Assembly: GCF_000316575.1 (NCBI RefSeq)
Contig: NC_019682.1
Span: 1,364,001-1,428,000 of the forward strand
DNA: 64,000 nucleotides
DNA from: Calothrix sp. PCC 7507
GTDB lineage: Bacteria; Cyanobacteriota; Cyanobacteriia; Cyanobacteriales; Nostocaceae
Direction of reading: 5' to 3'
Both the position numbers and the translations under genes were made by a program. The notes beneath the pieces are model-generated. The model ran no database searches and was not told the origin of the DNA. It was given only the letters and a program-made list of their open reading frames with translations. This document shows, in pieces, positions 16,513 to 26,001 of the stretch; position 1 is the stretch's first letter, and the number at the start of each line of letters is the position of its first letter.

Positions 16513-17751
16513 ATGATTAAAAGTCCAGAGAAACTTGCAGATCCCACAATCCAGTTTTCGGCTCCTGTCACAGCCAACTCGCCAGAACTCCAGCAGCTTT
16601 TTGATTTCATTGCTCTGGGGGCTTCTCAGCGCGATCGCGATCGCATCCTTCCCTATGATGTAGTCGAACTGATCCGGCGATCGCGCTTAGGTGCATTGCG
16701 AATCCCTGTGGCTGAAGGTGGCGGTGGTAGCACCGCGCGCGAACTATTCGAGGTCGTGATTCGGTTGGGAGATGCTGATCCGAACGTCGCTCACATTGTG
16801 CGGAATCATTTCTCTGTGACAGAGCGGATCTTGCGTTCTGAGCGCACCCAAAGAAATCGTCGTTGGCTCAAAGCCGTCGTCGATGGTGCGATCATCGGAC
16901 TCGCCTCGACTGAACTAGAGGTCAAGCGAGCGGGCGGTGGTGGAGTAGCGAATACAAAATTAACACCCGATGGCGACGGCTATCGTCTCAACGGGACGAA
17001 GTATTACAGTACTGGCAGCCTTTATGCAGACTTGATTTTCGTGCGTTTATTAACACCCGATGACACCGTAGCGCTCGCCCTCCTACCGACCAAACGCGAG
17101 GGGGTTGATCTGGTAGATGACTGGGACGGCTTTGGGCAAAGGCTGACCGGCACGGGAACAACTACGTTCACAAATGTCCGCGTGGAAGCAGATGAAGTGA
17201 TTCTTGATACAGATACAGACAAAGACAACCTCCCCTACAACATTGTCCCTCAATTGTTCCTGACTGCGATCAACGCCGGCATCATTCGTAGCGTGCTGCG
17301 CGATGCCACAGCGCTCGTTCACAAACGACCCAGAACCTTCTATCATGCTGTAGCCGAGCAAGCAGCAGATGACCCACTCTTGCAGCAAACAGTTGGTCAA
17401 ATTGCCACCAACGCCTTTGCTGCCGAAGCGATCGTCTTAGCAGCAGCCGATGCTCTCGATCGCCTCCCTGCTGCCCAAGCCCAAGGTGAGGAGTCGGAGA
17501 CGGCTGTAGCGTTGGCAGCTTCTCTGGGTGCAGCTAAGGCTAAATTAATCGTCGATGAGCTGGCGCTGCGATCGTCCACCCTGCTATTCGAGGTTGGTGG
17601 GGCTTCCACAACCAAGAAAAGCTCTAACTTTGATCGTCATTGGCGCAATGCACGCACCCTAGCATCCCATAATCCGGGTCACTTCAAAGCTCGTGCGATC
17701 GGAGACTACGAGATCAACGGTACTCCACTACCGACGCGAGGATTCTTCTAG
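16513..17751 (+). CDS. Acyl-CoA dehydrogenase-fold flavin monooxygenase (DszC/SfnB-like)
   Basis: The 412-residue protein has the acyl-CoA dehydrogenase layout. The N-terminal helical domain contains YDVVELIRRSRLGALRIPVAEGGGG (about 47-71). A middle beta-domain has LASTELEVKRAGGG and LNGTKYYSTGSLYADLIFV (about 160-178). The C-terminal helical bundle ends VGGASTTKKSSNFDRHWRNARTLASHNP (about 365-392). The C-terminal arginine/histidine stretch is typical of DszC-type flavin oxygenases rather than dehydrogenases. ATG 16513 with GGAG upstream is preferred to the in-frame TTG at 16498. It lies among sulfur oxygenases and met transporter genes, suggesting N- or S-oxygenation of an organosulfur compound. 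Confidence 0.82.
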   Translation: MIKSPEKLADPTIQFSAPVTANSPELQQLFDFIALGASQRDRDRILPYDVVELIRRSRLGALRIPVAEGGGGSTARELFEVVIRLGDADPNVAHIVRNHFSVTERILRSERTQRNRRWLKAVVDGAIIGLASTELEVKRAGGGGVANTKLTPDGDGYRLNGTKYYSTGSLYADLIFVRLLTPDDTVALALLPTKREGVDLVDDWDGFGQRLTGTGTTTFTNVRVEADEVILDTDTDKDNLPYNIVPQLFLTAINAGIIRSVLRDATALVHKRPRTFYHAVAEQAADDPLLQQTVGQIATNAFAAEAIVLAAADALDRLPAAQAQGEESETAVALAASLGAAKAKLIVDELALRSSTLLFEVGGASTTKKSSNFDRHWRNARTLASHNPGHFKARAIGDYEINGTPLPTRGFF

Positions 17752-17848
17752 TCGTTCATCTCATTAATTTTGAAAGGCTGCGATATCCCCAACTTCTACC
17801 CTGCGGGAAGCCACCCTACGGGTGTCTACAAGAAGTCGGGGATCTGAT
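17752..17848. repeat. Partial copy of the ACTAGT/CTGTCCC repeat with long hairpin
   Basis: TCATTAATTTTGAAAGG...CCCCAACTTCTACC...GAAGTCGGGGATC closely matches the interior of the element at 9351-9490. It immediately follows the stop codon at 17751 and could act as a transcription terminator hairpin for the flavoprotein gene. Confidence 0.5.
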
Positions 17849-17893
17849 CACCCTCATCAAAGATGATTATGAATTACGTCAAGAGGTGCGTGA

Positions 17894-18550
17894 ATGCAAG
17901 GGCAGGAATTACTTCTGAGTTTGTGGCAAGCTACAGGCGAAACTTTTTATATGGTAGTCATATCAGCTCTGGTAGCCGTGGCTTTAGGTCTACCTTTGGG
18001 CTTATTTTTGGTGATGACAGGCCCTGGTAACTTGCTGGATTCCCCACGATTACATAAGGTTTTGAGTGCAATTGTCAATACTGGGCGATCGTTTCCCTTT
18101 ATTATTTTGCTAGTCGTTTTGACACCACTGACGCGATTAATCGTTGGTACTTCTATCGGTAGCACCGCCGCACTAGTTCCCCTGACTCTCGCCGCTATTC
18201 CCTTCTTTGGCCGCATCGCCGAAACCAGCATCCTGGAAGTAGATAAAGGACTCATAGAAGCCGCACAGGCTATGGGTTGCAACTATTGGCAAATTGTCCT
18301 TAAAGTATTAATTCCAGAAGCTTTACCCTCCTTAATATTAGGCGGAACCATCCTCATTGTTAGTCTTCTAAACTCTTCCGCAATGGCTGGCGCAGTTGGT
18401 GGCGGTGGTTTAGGTAATTTGGCAATTCAATACGGCTACCAAAGATTCGATGTCGGGGTGATGATTTCCACCATTGTAGTACTGATTTTGCTAGTGCAGA
18501 TTATCCAATTTCTCGGTGATTTATTAGCGCAGAAGATGCGAAAACGGTAA
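17894..18550 (+). CDS. metI: MetI, methionine ABC transporter permease
   Basis: The 218-residue protein has about five membrane helices. The cytoplasmic EAA loop reads ILEVDKGLIEAAQAMGCNYWQIVLKVLIPEALPSL (about 114-148), contacting the ATPase. The N-terminal LLSLWQATGETFYMVVISALVAVALGLPLG is characteristic of MetI. AGAGG lies upstream of ATG 17894. It is followed by a second metQ (18661) and would form a transporter with MetN (12458), separated from it by 4.5 kb. Confidence 0.9.
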   Translation: MQGQELLLSLWQATGETFYMVVISALVAVALGLPLGLFLVMTGPGNLLDSPRLHKVLSAIVNTGRSFPFIILLVVLTPLTRLIVGTSIGSTAALVPLTLAAIPFFGRIAETSILEVDKGLIEAAQAMGCNYWQIVLKVLIPEALPSLILGGTILIVSLLNSSAMAGAVGGGGLGNLAIQYGYQRFDVGVMISTIVVLILLVQIIQFLGDLLAQKMRKR

Positions 18551-18660
18551 TTTGTCATTGGTCATTTGTCAAGAGTCAAAGTTTATTATCTCCCCCTGCT
18601 CCCTGCCCCAGTCCCTGGGCACTGAGCGAAGTCGAAGTGCAGTCCCCATTCTCTATTTCT

Positions 18661-19503
18661 ATGAAAACTAACCGTCGATTCTTTCTCACAGCATTCAGTG
18701 CGTTTACTGCATCTTTTATCTTTGCTGGCTGCAGTCAACAACAAGCACAATTAACTGCAAATACAACTCAAGTATCTACACAAAAAGAAGTAATTAAAGT
18801 TGGGGTGACAGGAATAGTATCACAAGATATTTTGAAGTTCGTCAATGATAAATTAGCAACTAAAGAAGGATTGGAAGTTAAAGTTGTTAACTTCAATGAT
18901 TGGATACAACCAAATACAGCTTTGAGAGATCAGGTGATTGATGCCAATTTCTTTCAACATCGACCTTTCATGAATAATGCTGCCAAGGAACTAAAAATCG
19001 ACTTAGTGCCATTGAATACAGTTTCTTTAAATACACTTGGTTTGTTCTCTAAAAAACTCAAATCAGTACAAGAAATACCTCAAAATGCTACTGTCACAAT
19101 TGCCAACGATGTCATAAATAATGACAGGGGATTAAGATTACTGGCAGCGAATGGCATCATCAAATTGAAGGAAAATGGTAAAGAATTTGTTACACAAAAA
19201 GATATTGCAGAAAATCCCAAAAACCTAAAGATTAAAGAAGTAGAAGGAGTACAAGTAGTACGAGCAATTAATGATGTAGACTTTATTGTGTCTTCGGCTC
19301 AAGTTGTAGCCCTAGCAGGAATTAAACCTCAATCTATGGGACAAGAAACAGCGAAAGATAAAAAGTATGCTCTAGCACTAGTTACATTAAAGGGTAGGGA
19401 AAATGAAGGAAAAATTCAGAAATTGAACAAATTTCTTAATGATCCACAAGTTAAAGATTTTATTAACAAACAGTATGAAGGGCGAATATTAGCTGTCTTT
19501 TAA
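18661..19503 (+). CDS. metQ: MetQ/NlpA-family substrate-binding lipoprotein, copy 2
   Basis: The 280-residue lipoprotein begins MKTNRRFFLTAFSAFTASFI with lipobox IFAGC (about residues 21-25). The mature part EVIKVGVTGIVSQDILKFVND is parallel to copy 1 at 11103, and NDWIQPNTALRDQVIDANFFQHRPFM is the same family signature. ATG 18661 begins the signal peptide; in-frame sequence before it comes from a GCACTGAGCGAAGTCGAAGTGC repeat. Having two binding proteins with one MetNI suggests two related substrates, such as methionine and an oxidised or other sulfur compound. Confidence 0.87.
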   Translation: MKTNRRFFLTAFSAFTASFIFAGCSQQQAQLTANTTQVSTQKEVIKVGVTGIVSQDILKFVNDKLATKEGLEVKVVNFNDWIQPNTALRDQVIDANFFQHRPFMNNAAKELKIDLVPLNTVSLNTLGLFSKKLKSVQEIPQNATVTIANDVINNDRGLRLLAANGIIKLKENGKEFVTQKDIAENPKNLKIKEVEGVQVVRAINDVDFIVSSAQVVALAGIKPQSMGQETAKDKKYALALVTLKGRENEGKIQKLNKFLNDPQVKDFINKQYEGRILAVF

Positions 19504-19596
19504 CAGTGAACAGTTATCAGTTACTAACTGTTCACTGGTTGAAACAGATGTCCGCAAAATTGTTGCTAATACAATATTTGTAGGGTGGGCAGTGCC

Positions 19597-21275
19597 TAGG
19601 GTGTTGACTTTGTTGGTTTTTAGGCGAAATTATTTCATACAATAATAATGTCGTTGATATCTAGCAGAGTCAAAACCAATGCAAGAGTTCAAAAGCCCAG
19701 TTAGTAGATTAGCAAGGTTATTTGAAAAAGGTCGAGATAACTGGAAAGAAAAAGCTCTATTGAGACATAAAAAGATTAGGGCATTAGAAATAAAGGTGAG
19801 AGATTTATTAGATTCAAGGGAAGAATGGAAAAACCGTGCGCTGGCAGCAGAGTCAAAACTGAAATCACAAAATATTGAAGGAGGGTCATCAGAAAAAAAG
19901 AAGATTGGTCAGCCGAAGGAGAAAACATAGAGACTACAGAATTAAATATCAAAGGTCACCATTATGACGCGAAAACAATTCAGCAATCATTAGAACTTTT
20001 GATGAAATGCGGTATAAGTCTTAGAGGAGCGGAGAAAGTATTTGAGTTATTTAACAATTCGGAATCCCAGACAAATCCTACTTTCACATGTATCAGAAAA
20101 TGGTTAGGAAGAATCGGGATATATGAGTTAAAAAGGGAAAAAGAATATCGAGATGATTGGATATTTATTGTCGATTTAACTGTGGAATTAGGGAAACAAA
20201 AAGCTTTAGTGGTTTTAGGAATTTCACAGCAGAATCTTCAGTCAAATGTGATTGATAAAAAAAGAGGAGTGTCACACAAAGATGTGGAAATTCTCGGATT
20301 AGAAATTATGGATTCTACCAGAGGAGAACTCATAGAACACCAGCTAGATAAAATAAGTAAAAGAGTGGGTGTGCCAGTGCAAATAGTTGCGGACAATGGT
20401 AGCGACTTGGCTCGTGGAATCAAGCTATATCAACAAAAATATCCGGAATTAATTTACACTCATGATGTAACTCATGCAATGGCTTTGCTTTTGAAATGTC
20501 AGTTAGATACGGATGATAGATATCAGTCATTTATTCAAAAGTGTAATATTTCGAGGCAAAAACTACAACAGACAGAATTATCTTTTATATCTCCTCCTTC
20601 CCAACGTTCTCAGTGTCGTTATTTTAATGTGGAAATCTTGACAGATTGGGCAATCCATCTGTTAAATGCCCCGACAGAAACTCTCTTAAAATTAATGCCA
20701 GATGCCGAGCCTTTGATGATTACTCAGAAAATAAGAGATAAATTAGGATGGTTAGCTGATTATGAATTAGACGTAATGAAGTGGCATCAAATGGTGTCAT
20801 TAACACGCCGGGTTGAAGCCCAACTAAAACAATCAGGACTTAGTCATCAATCTCTGGACTATTTTCAGCAGAATCAATCTATATTTCTTGATAATTGTCT
20901 CTCTGATTTTCAACAGAATATTTTTGATTACTTGGCTGTTCAATGTAACAAAATCACAGGACATGGTACTTTTTTAGCTACTTCTGATGTCATTGAATCA
21001 TTGTTTGGAAAATATAAGCATTTTTCTGCACGCTGTCCATTTAAAGAGATGGGTCAGATGTTACTAACCATCTGTTTATCTACTATCGATCTAACCACTG
21101 CTGTTGTTAAAAATGCACTCTCAACAATTAGTTTTACTTCGGTTGAAGCATGGCTAGATGAAGTTTTTGGTCAATCTACACTCTCAAAACGAAAAATGTT
21201 ATTTTCGGCTGATTATGAAGACACAAAAACTGTATGAACTTTTACCCCGAAAAAAGGCACAGAGTCAACACCCTA
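19597..21275 (+). mobile_element. 1679-bp DDE insertion element with 9-bp target duplication
   Basis: Inverted ends TAGGGTGTTGACTTTGT (left) and TAGGGTGTTGACTCTGT (right, reversed) bound one transposase. They are flanked by GGCAGTGCC at 19588-19596 and 21276-21284. The target was a GTAGGGTGGGCAGTGCCCACC-type palindrome. Two 160-bp elements at 12188 and 21315 share its ends and duplication length and would be non-autonomous derivatives. I cannot name its IS family. Confidence 0.85.
19679..21237 (+). CDS. DDE transposase made by predicted programmed -1 frameshift
   Basis: Frame A starts at ATG 19679 (MQEFKSPVSRLARLFEKGRD..., a basic coiled-coil-like start) and ends at 19930. The main frame continues to 21237. 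In the overlap, A_AAA_AAG (19894-19900) is a canonical -1 slippery heptamer in phase with frame A. Slipping there gives KKEDWSAEGENIETTELNIKG and joins the frames into about 519 residues. Candidate catalytic residues are D in FIVDLTVEL, D in IVADNGSDLARG and E in SDVIESLFGKYK. Unshifted, an 83-residue protein would result. Frame B also has its own ATG at 19999, so separate translation is possible. Confidence 0.8.
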
Positions 21276-21314
21276 GGCAGTGCCCACCAGATCCGGGTTT
21301 TGTCAGGTATAGCC

Positions 21315-21474
21315 TAGGGTGTTGACTCTGAGGGTTTTCAGCCCAAAATGCATCATACAAAATCATAGTCGTAGTTGACGTTCTCATCAGGGCACGGCAG
21401 TGCCGATGCCCCTACGGTAAACACAAAAATTGCATGATAATTTTTAGCTAATTTCGTACAAAGTCAACACCCTA
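21315..21474. mobile_element. 160-bp MITE of the 19597 element family, copy 2
   Basis: Ends are TAGGGTGTTGACTCTG and, reversed, TAGGGTGTTGACTTTG. It is flanked by GGTATAGCC at 21306-21314 and 21475-21483. Its interior is the reverse complement of the copy at 12188-12347 at near identity and equal length. It lies only 39 bp from the autonomous element. The remaining spacer to 21600 holds part of a TATAG...-type repeat end near 21540-21563. Confidence 0.83.
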
Positions 21475-21600
21475 GGTATAGCCCTACCTAACACTTCTGC
21501 TTCACTTCTTACCTAATTTGCCTGAATACGCAAATACGTTTAAAAATCAAAGCGGACTGCTATATATCCGCAGAATGCTAAGACAGTAGAGAGTAAAAAT

Positions 21601-21852
21601 ATGTTTTTTGGACAAATTGAAAGAGAATGCTTAGATCCAGAACTCGGCTATCAGACTAAATTACCAGAGCATTTACAGCTATTAGTTGACCAACAACAGG
21701 GAAATCAGGATATTTGGGAATGTCAGCAAAGCCAAGAAGCAGGTTATAAGCCTAGTATCAGTGTGCAGAATTCAAAATTTATCTTGAAATGTCTATTATG
21801 GAGGAATATCCTCCTAAACACTTTTCGCAAAATTCAAAATTCAAAAAGCTAA
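21601..21852 (+). CDS. Small hypothetical protein, doubtful
   Basis: This is an 83-residue frame (MFFGQIERECLDPELGYQTKLPEHLQLLVDQQQGN...). The first 50 residues look protein-like (acidic, amphipathic). The last part comes from AATTCAAAATTCAAAA-type spacer sequence. No domain is recognised. It could be the remnant of a longer gene cut by the repeats on its left. Confidence 0.3.
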   Translation: MFFGQIERECLDPELGYQTKLPEHLQLLVDQQQGNQDIWECQQSQEAGYKPSISVQNSKFILKCLLWRNILLNTFRKIQNSKS

Positions 21853-21921
21853 TCAATTATAGTTTGTGTCTATTCTAAATGCTAGCTTTATTTCTGCCGA
21901 CCTGTACTAGGTGCATCATCA

Positions 21922-23133
21922 ATGAATTCTCAAGAGCAATCTGCTCTGACCACTGCTGGCTATTTCCAAATAAAGCGTAGTACAGTTTTTACGTTAGCGA
22001 TCGCCTGTGGTTTGTCGATCGCCAATGTGTACTACAATCAACCCCTACTTGCAGATATTGGACGCAGTTTACATATCTCCGTCCACGAGGTGGGATTTAT
22101 TCCTACTCTTACCCAAGTTGGCTATGCATTGGGGTTATTATTCTTAGTTCCTTTGGGCGACAAGCTAGAACGCCGCAAATTAATTGCGATCATGCTCGGC
22201 TTACTAACTTTTGCCTTGCTAGCAGCAGCTACATCGCCTAGTCTATTTTGGCTATCGGTGTCTAGCTTTGTTCTTGGCTTCTGTAGCATTGTGGCTCATA
22301 TAATTATCCCACTGGTTGCACAGATCACAGACCCAAAACAACGAGGCCAAGTCATCGGTACACTAGTCAGTGGTCTGATTGTCAGTGTCCTCCTAGCCAG
22401 GACTGTTAGCGGGGTAATTGGAAAATATCTCGGTTGGCGATCTGTGTACTTGATCGCGGCGGGGCTAATGGTGGTTGTCGCCTTTGTCCTCATCAGGCAA
22501 ATACCTGCGAGTCGTCCCTCATCTACCATGTCTTACCCGCAACTCATGCAAAGTCTTGTGCATCTTTTCCGCCAGCAGCCAGTGTTGCGTGAAGCGTCGT
22601 TTAATATTGCCCTCATATTTGCCTCTTTCAATGCTTTCTGGGCAAGTCTGGTTTTTATGCTTGAATCGCCCCCCTACAATTATGATGGTAAAGTTGCCGG
22701 GTTCTTTGGCTTGGTAGGGATAGCAGGGGCAATAATTACCCCGATGGTTGGACGATTAGCGGACAAATGGGGGTCAAGAATTTTAGTTGGAGTAGCAACT
22801 TCTCTGTCCCTCTCAGCTTTTGTCATATTTTGGATAGCTGGAACTCATTTAATAGGTCTCATAACTGGGGTACTTGTTCTTGATATAGCGATGCACACCG
22901 CTTACATCTCCAACCAAATCCGCGTCTACAACCTGATACCAAATGCCGAGAGCCGTTTGAATACGGTATATATGGTCACTAATTATACTGGGGGCGCTTT
23001 CGGCTCTTTTCTTGGTACTTATAGCTGGGGAATCTGGCAATGGAATGGCGTTTGCGCCCTCGGATTTTTCCTATTAACTATCACAGCGATCGCTCACTTC
23101 AGCATCCGTAGCAAAAAACCTACAGCAGCCTGA
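21922..23133 (+). CDS. MFS transporter, 12-helix
   Basis: The 403-residue membrane protein has about 12 hydrophobic helices. The motif GDKLERRKLIAIM in the loop between helices 2 and 3 (about 79-91) is the major-facilitator signature, and GRLADKWGSR is its repeat in the second half. The opening IANVYYNQPLLADIGRSLHIS is typical of small-molecule proton antiporters of the drug/sugar efflux type. Substrate unknown. It is followed on the same strand by a flavin oxidoreductase gene after 110 bp containing heptamer repeats. Confidence 0.85.
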   Translation: MNSQEQSALTTAGYFQIKRSTVFTLAIACGLSIANVYYNQPLLADIGRSLHISVHEVGFIPTLTQVGYALGLLFLVPLGDKLERRKLIAIMLGLLTFALLAAATSPSLFWLSVSSFVLGFCSIVAHIIIPLVAQITDPKQRGQVIGTLVSGLIVSVLLARTVSGVIGKYLGWRSVYLIAAGLMVVVAFVLIRQIPASRPSSTMSYPQLMQSLVHLFRQQPVLREASFNIALIFASFNAFWASLVFMLESPPYNYDGKVAGFFGLVGIAGAIITPMVGRLADKWGSRILVGVATSLSLSAFVIFWIAGTHLIGLITGVLVLDIAMHTAYISNQIRVYNLIPNAESRLNTVYMVTNYTGGAFGSFLGTYSWGIWQWNGVCALGFFLLTITAIAHFSIRSKKPTAA

Positions 23134-23243
23134 AGAGGCTCTTGTGCAGAGAGCAGTTATCAGTGAACAGACTGATAACTGATAACTGATTACCATCCCC
23201 CAATTCAATTTCTTTCACCTAGCAAGAGAAGGAATCAACATCA

Positions 23244-24311
23244 ATGGCACACCTGTTTGAATCATTAATTATTCGTGAAGTTACTTTTCGCAACCGCATC
23301 GCTGTTTCACCTATGTGTCAATATTCCAGCACGAATGGATTCGCCAACGATTGGCACAAAATTCATTTAGCTTCTCGTGCAGTTGGTGGTGCTGGGTTAG
23401 TCATCACAGAAGCTGCTGCTGTTGAAGCGCGGGGGCGCATTAGTCCCCAAGATTTGGGAATTTGGTCAGATGAACACATAGAAACCTTAGCCCAAATTGT
23501 CGGATTGATTCATAATTTTGGTGCTGTTGCGGGTATTCAACTTGCTCATGCTGGGAGAAAAGCCAGCACTGCTAAACCAAGTAAGGGCGGGAAAGTACTA
23601 GATGAATCTCAAGAAGGTTGGCGTCCTTTGGTTTCTAGCAGTGCGATCGCTTTTGGCAAAGATAGCCCCGTACCTGAAGCCTTGAGTATTGCAGGAATTC
23701 AGCAAGTTACTGATGCTTTTGTCCAAGCCACTCAACGTTCTCTGCAAGCTGGTTTTAAGGTCATAGAAATCCATGCAGCTCACGGTTATCTCATACACCA
23801 GTTTCTCTCACCACTTTCTAATCAGCGAAAGGATGATTATGGTGGTAGCTTTGAAAACCGTACCCGTCTACTCCGAGAAATCGTTCAGAAAGTCAGAGAG
23901 GTTTGGCCGGAAACATACCCCCTATTTGTTCGCCTCTCCGCCACTGATTGGGTAGACAAAGGTTGGGATATTGAACAAAGCATCGCCCTCAGCGACAAAC
24001 TCAAATCTCTGGGTGTGGATCTCATCGACTCCTCTTCAGGAGGAATCATTCCAGGTATCAATATACCAGTTAAACCAGGCTATCAAGCCCAATTCGCCGA
24101 ACGTATCCGCCGTGAAGCAAATATCCCTACAGGCGCTGTCGGTTTAATTACATCCCCTGAACAAGCTGACCAAATTATTCGCACAGGAGGCGCTGATCTA
24201 GTGCTTTTAGGGCGCGAATTACTCCGTAATCCCTACTGGCCACACCTAGCAGCCAAACAGCTAGGACACGAAAAACTCTGGCCTGTTCAATATGACCGTG
24301 CTTGGCTGTAA
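23244..24311 (+). CDS. NADH:flavin oxidoreductase, old yellow enzyme family (YqjM/NamA-like)
   Basis: The 355-residue TIM-barrel FMN enzyme begins HLFESLIIREVTFRNRIAVSPMCQYSS; Cys in PMCQYSS (about residue 25) is the YqjM-class modulator. IQLAHAGRKAS (about 95-105), IEIHAAHGYLIHQFLSPLSNQR (about 175-196) with the substrate-binding His pair, and NRTRLLREIV follow. It reduces activated C=C bonds with NAD(P)H. Length and motifs are complete. It may detoxify unsaturated products or act on the substrate of the neighbouring oxygenases; that is inference. Confidence 0.9.
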   Translation: MAHLFESLIIREVTFRNRIAVSPMCQYSSTNGFANDWHKIHLASRAVGGAGLVITEAAAVEARGRISPQDLGIWSDEHIETLAQIVGLIHNFGAVAGIQLAHAGRKASTAKPSKGGKVLDESQEGWRPLVSSSAIAFGKDSPVPEALSIAGIQQVTDAFVQATQRSLQAGFKVIEIHAAHGYLIHQFLSPLSNQRKDDYGGSFENRTRLLREIVQKVREVWPETYPLFVRLSATDWVDKGWDIEQSIALSDKLKSLGVDLIDSSSGGIIPGINIPVKPGYQAQFAERIRREANIPTGAVGLITSPEQADQIIRTGGADLVLLGRELLRNPYWPHLAAKQLGHEKLWPVQYDRAWL

Positions 24312-24419
24312 ATATTAAGACTATTCGACCAAATTCCACCCTAAAAATCCTCCAGGGTTTGCGGGTGGAGTACTTTTAGGGATTGGCGGTAATCTAGTTT
24401 GCATGTTATTATACTTGAA

Positions 24420-24446
24420 CTAACTATTTGGTTTTCAAATAGTTAG
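24420..24446. promoter_or_regulatory. Perfect 11-bp palindrome with 5-bp centre
   Basis: CTAACTATTTG-GTTTT-CAAATAGTTAG lies in the 370-bp spacer before the MFS gene at 24682. It has no T-run, so a simple terminator is unlikely; an operator or a repeat end fits better. Nothing else is recognised in 24312-24681. Confidence 0.35.
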
Positions 24447-24681
24447 TGTATGAAATTTATGTTTATCTAACATTAAGCTGCTCTAATACTTAGGACTTCT
24501 GAAATACAAGTCCTCTAAAGCTTTATCCAAAACATTTCTAGAACTTACATCAACATCCTGAATCAAGGGAGATAGCGGAATTTAAAAAAGCTTACTTACG
24601 CACCGGATATTTAATTCAGGGTGTGTTGAATTCGCATCTGCAAAAACAGGGTTGTAAAAATCTGCTAAACGAGAAACACTG

Positions 24682-26001
24682 ATGATACCAATTCGTGAAG
24701 AAAATCCTAAAAAAGAGAAACTGGGATTGCTTTCTTTTGAGGTTCCACCTGCACTTAAATCTCAAAACTTTTCTACTTTTGTCATCGGCGAGAGCTTATC
24801 TTTTTTTGGTTCCTGGATGACACAAATCGCCTTGATCTGGTTGGTTTATCAATTAACTAACTCACCTGTATTAGTTGGTGTAGCTGGGTTTACAAACCAA
24901 GCTACAGGCTTATTTCTTACCCCTGTAGTGGGCGTATTGCTTGATCGTTGGAACTTAAGATATATCCTAATAACTACTCAGCTAACATCTATCTTATTAT
25001 CTGGTACACTTACTTTTTTAACTTTGACTAATCACATCAATGTCACCTGGATTATTCTTATTGGGATGCTCCAAGGAACAGTCAAAGCCTTCGATTTACC
25101 AGCGCGTCAGGTAATTATTCCCAGAATAGTAGATAGAAAGTCAGACACTTATAGTGGAATGGCTGCCCATTCATTCTTGATTAATACAGCTAAATTTGTT
25201 AGTCCGATGATTGGAGGAGTTCTGATTGCTAGAGCCGGGGCTGCTTCATGTTTTTTAGTAGATAGTATTAGTTATCTACCCTTTCTATCTGCTATCTTAA
25301 CTGTCAAAGTCAGTTCATTTCCTCAGGAAGCATCTGGAAAAAAATCTAAAATTTGGCAAAATCTCAAAGAAGGATTTATTTTTGCTTATGAATTCTTGCC
25401 AATTAAGTTTGCTTTAATACTGCAAATAATAGTTTGTTTTATGGGGATGACTTATGTAAATTTAATGCCTATATTTGCTAAAGAAATATTGAATGGTGAT
25501 GCTGAAGTCATGGGCTACCTCATGACAGCTTCAGCATTTGGTTCTATATTTGCAGGACTTTATCTCATCTCCCGAAAGAAAGTTGTAGGTCTGGTAGAAA
25601 TTATCGCAATTTCTGCGGCAATTCTTGGGTTAGGCTTAATAATTTTTTCTCGCTTCACAAATTTAGAAATTTGCCTATTGCTCATATTTATAGTGGGTAT
25701 GACTAATAGTTTGACACTAGCCGCTATTAGCAACTTCATCCAATTAACTCTTGTTGATGAAAATAAAAGGGGTAGGGTCACTAGCATATTTACAACTGGC
25801 TTCTTAGGAATACTGCCTATTGGTAACTTATTTTTTGGTGGATTAGCAGGTCATTTTGGAGTTGCTAACGCTCTCTTTTTTGGTGGTGTTGGTTGCTTGA
25901 TAGGAGCTTTAATGTTTGCTAGAAACCTGCCGAAAATTCACAAAATAGTACAACCAATATACGAAGATATGGGCTTAATCGCACAGTCTGGTAAAGGCTA
26001 A
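24682..26001 (+). CDS. MFS transporter, EntS-like (MFS_3) type
   Basis: The 439-residue protein has about 12 membrane helices. FVIGESLSFFGSWMTQIALIWLVYQLTNSPVLVGVAGF (about 34-71) and GVLLDRWNLRYIL match the enterobactin-exporter-like MFS_3 group of exporters. LPARQVIIPRIVDRKS (about 144-159) is a further group hallmark. The substrate cannot be inferred; exporters of this group often serve siderophores or small peptides. It is transcribed alone. Confidence 0.83.
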   Translation: MIPIREENPKKEKLGLLSFEVPPALKSQNFSTFVIGESLSFFGSWMTQIALIWLVYQLTNSPVLVGVAGFTNQATGLFLTPVVGVLLDRWNLRYILITTQLTSILLSGTLTFLTLTNHINVTWIILIGMLQGTVKAFDLPARQVIIPRIVDRKSDTYSGMAAHSFLINTAKFVSPMIGGVLIARAGAASCFLVDSISYLPFLSAILTVKVSSFPQEASGKKSKIWQNLKEGFIFAYEFLPIKFALILQIIVCFMGMTYVNLMPIFAKEILNGDAEVMGYLMTASAFGSIFAGLYLISRKKVVGLVEIIAISAAILGLGLIIFSRFTNLEICLLLIFIVGMTNSLTLAAISNFIQLTLVDENKRGRVTSIFTTGFLGILPIGNLFFGGLAGHFGVANALFFGGVGCLIGALMFARNLPKIHKIVQPIYEDMGLIAQSGKG

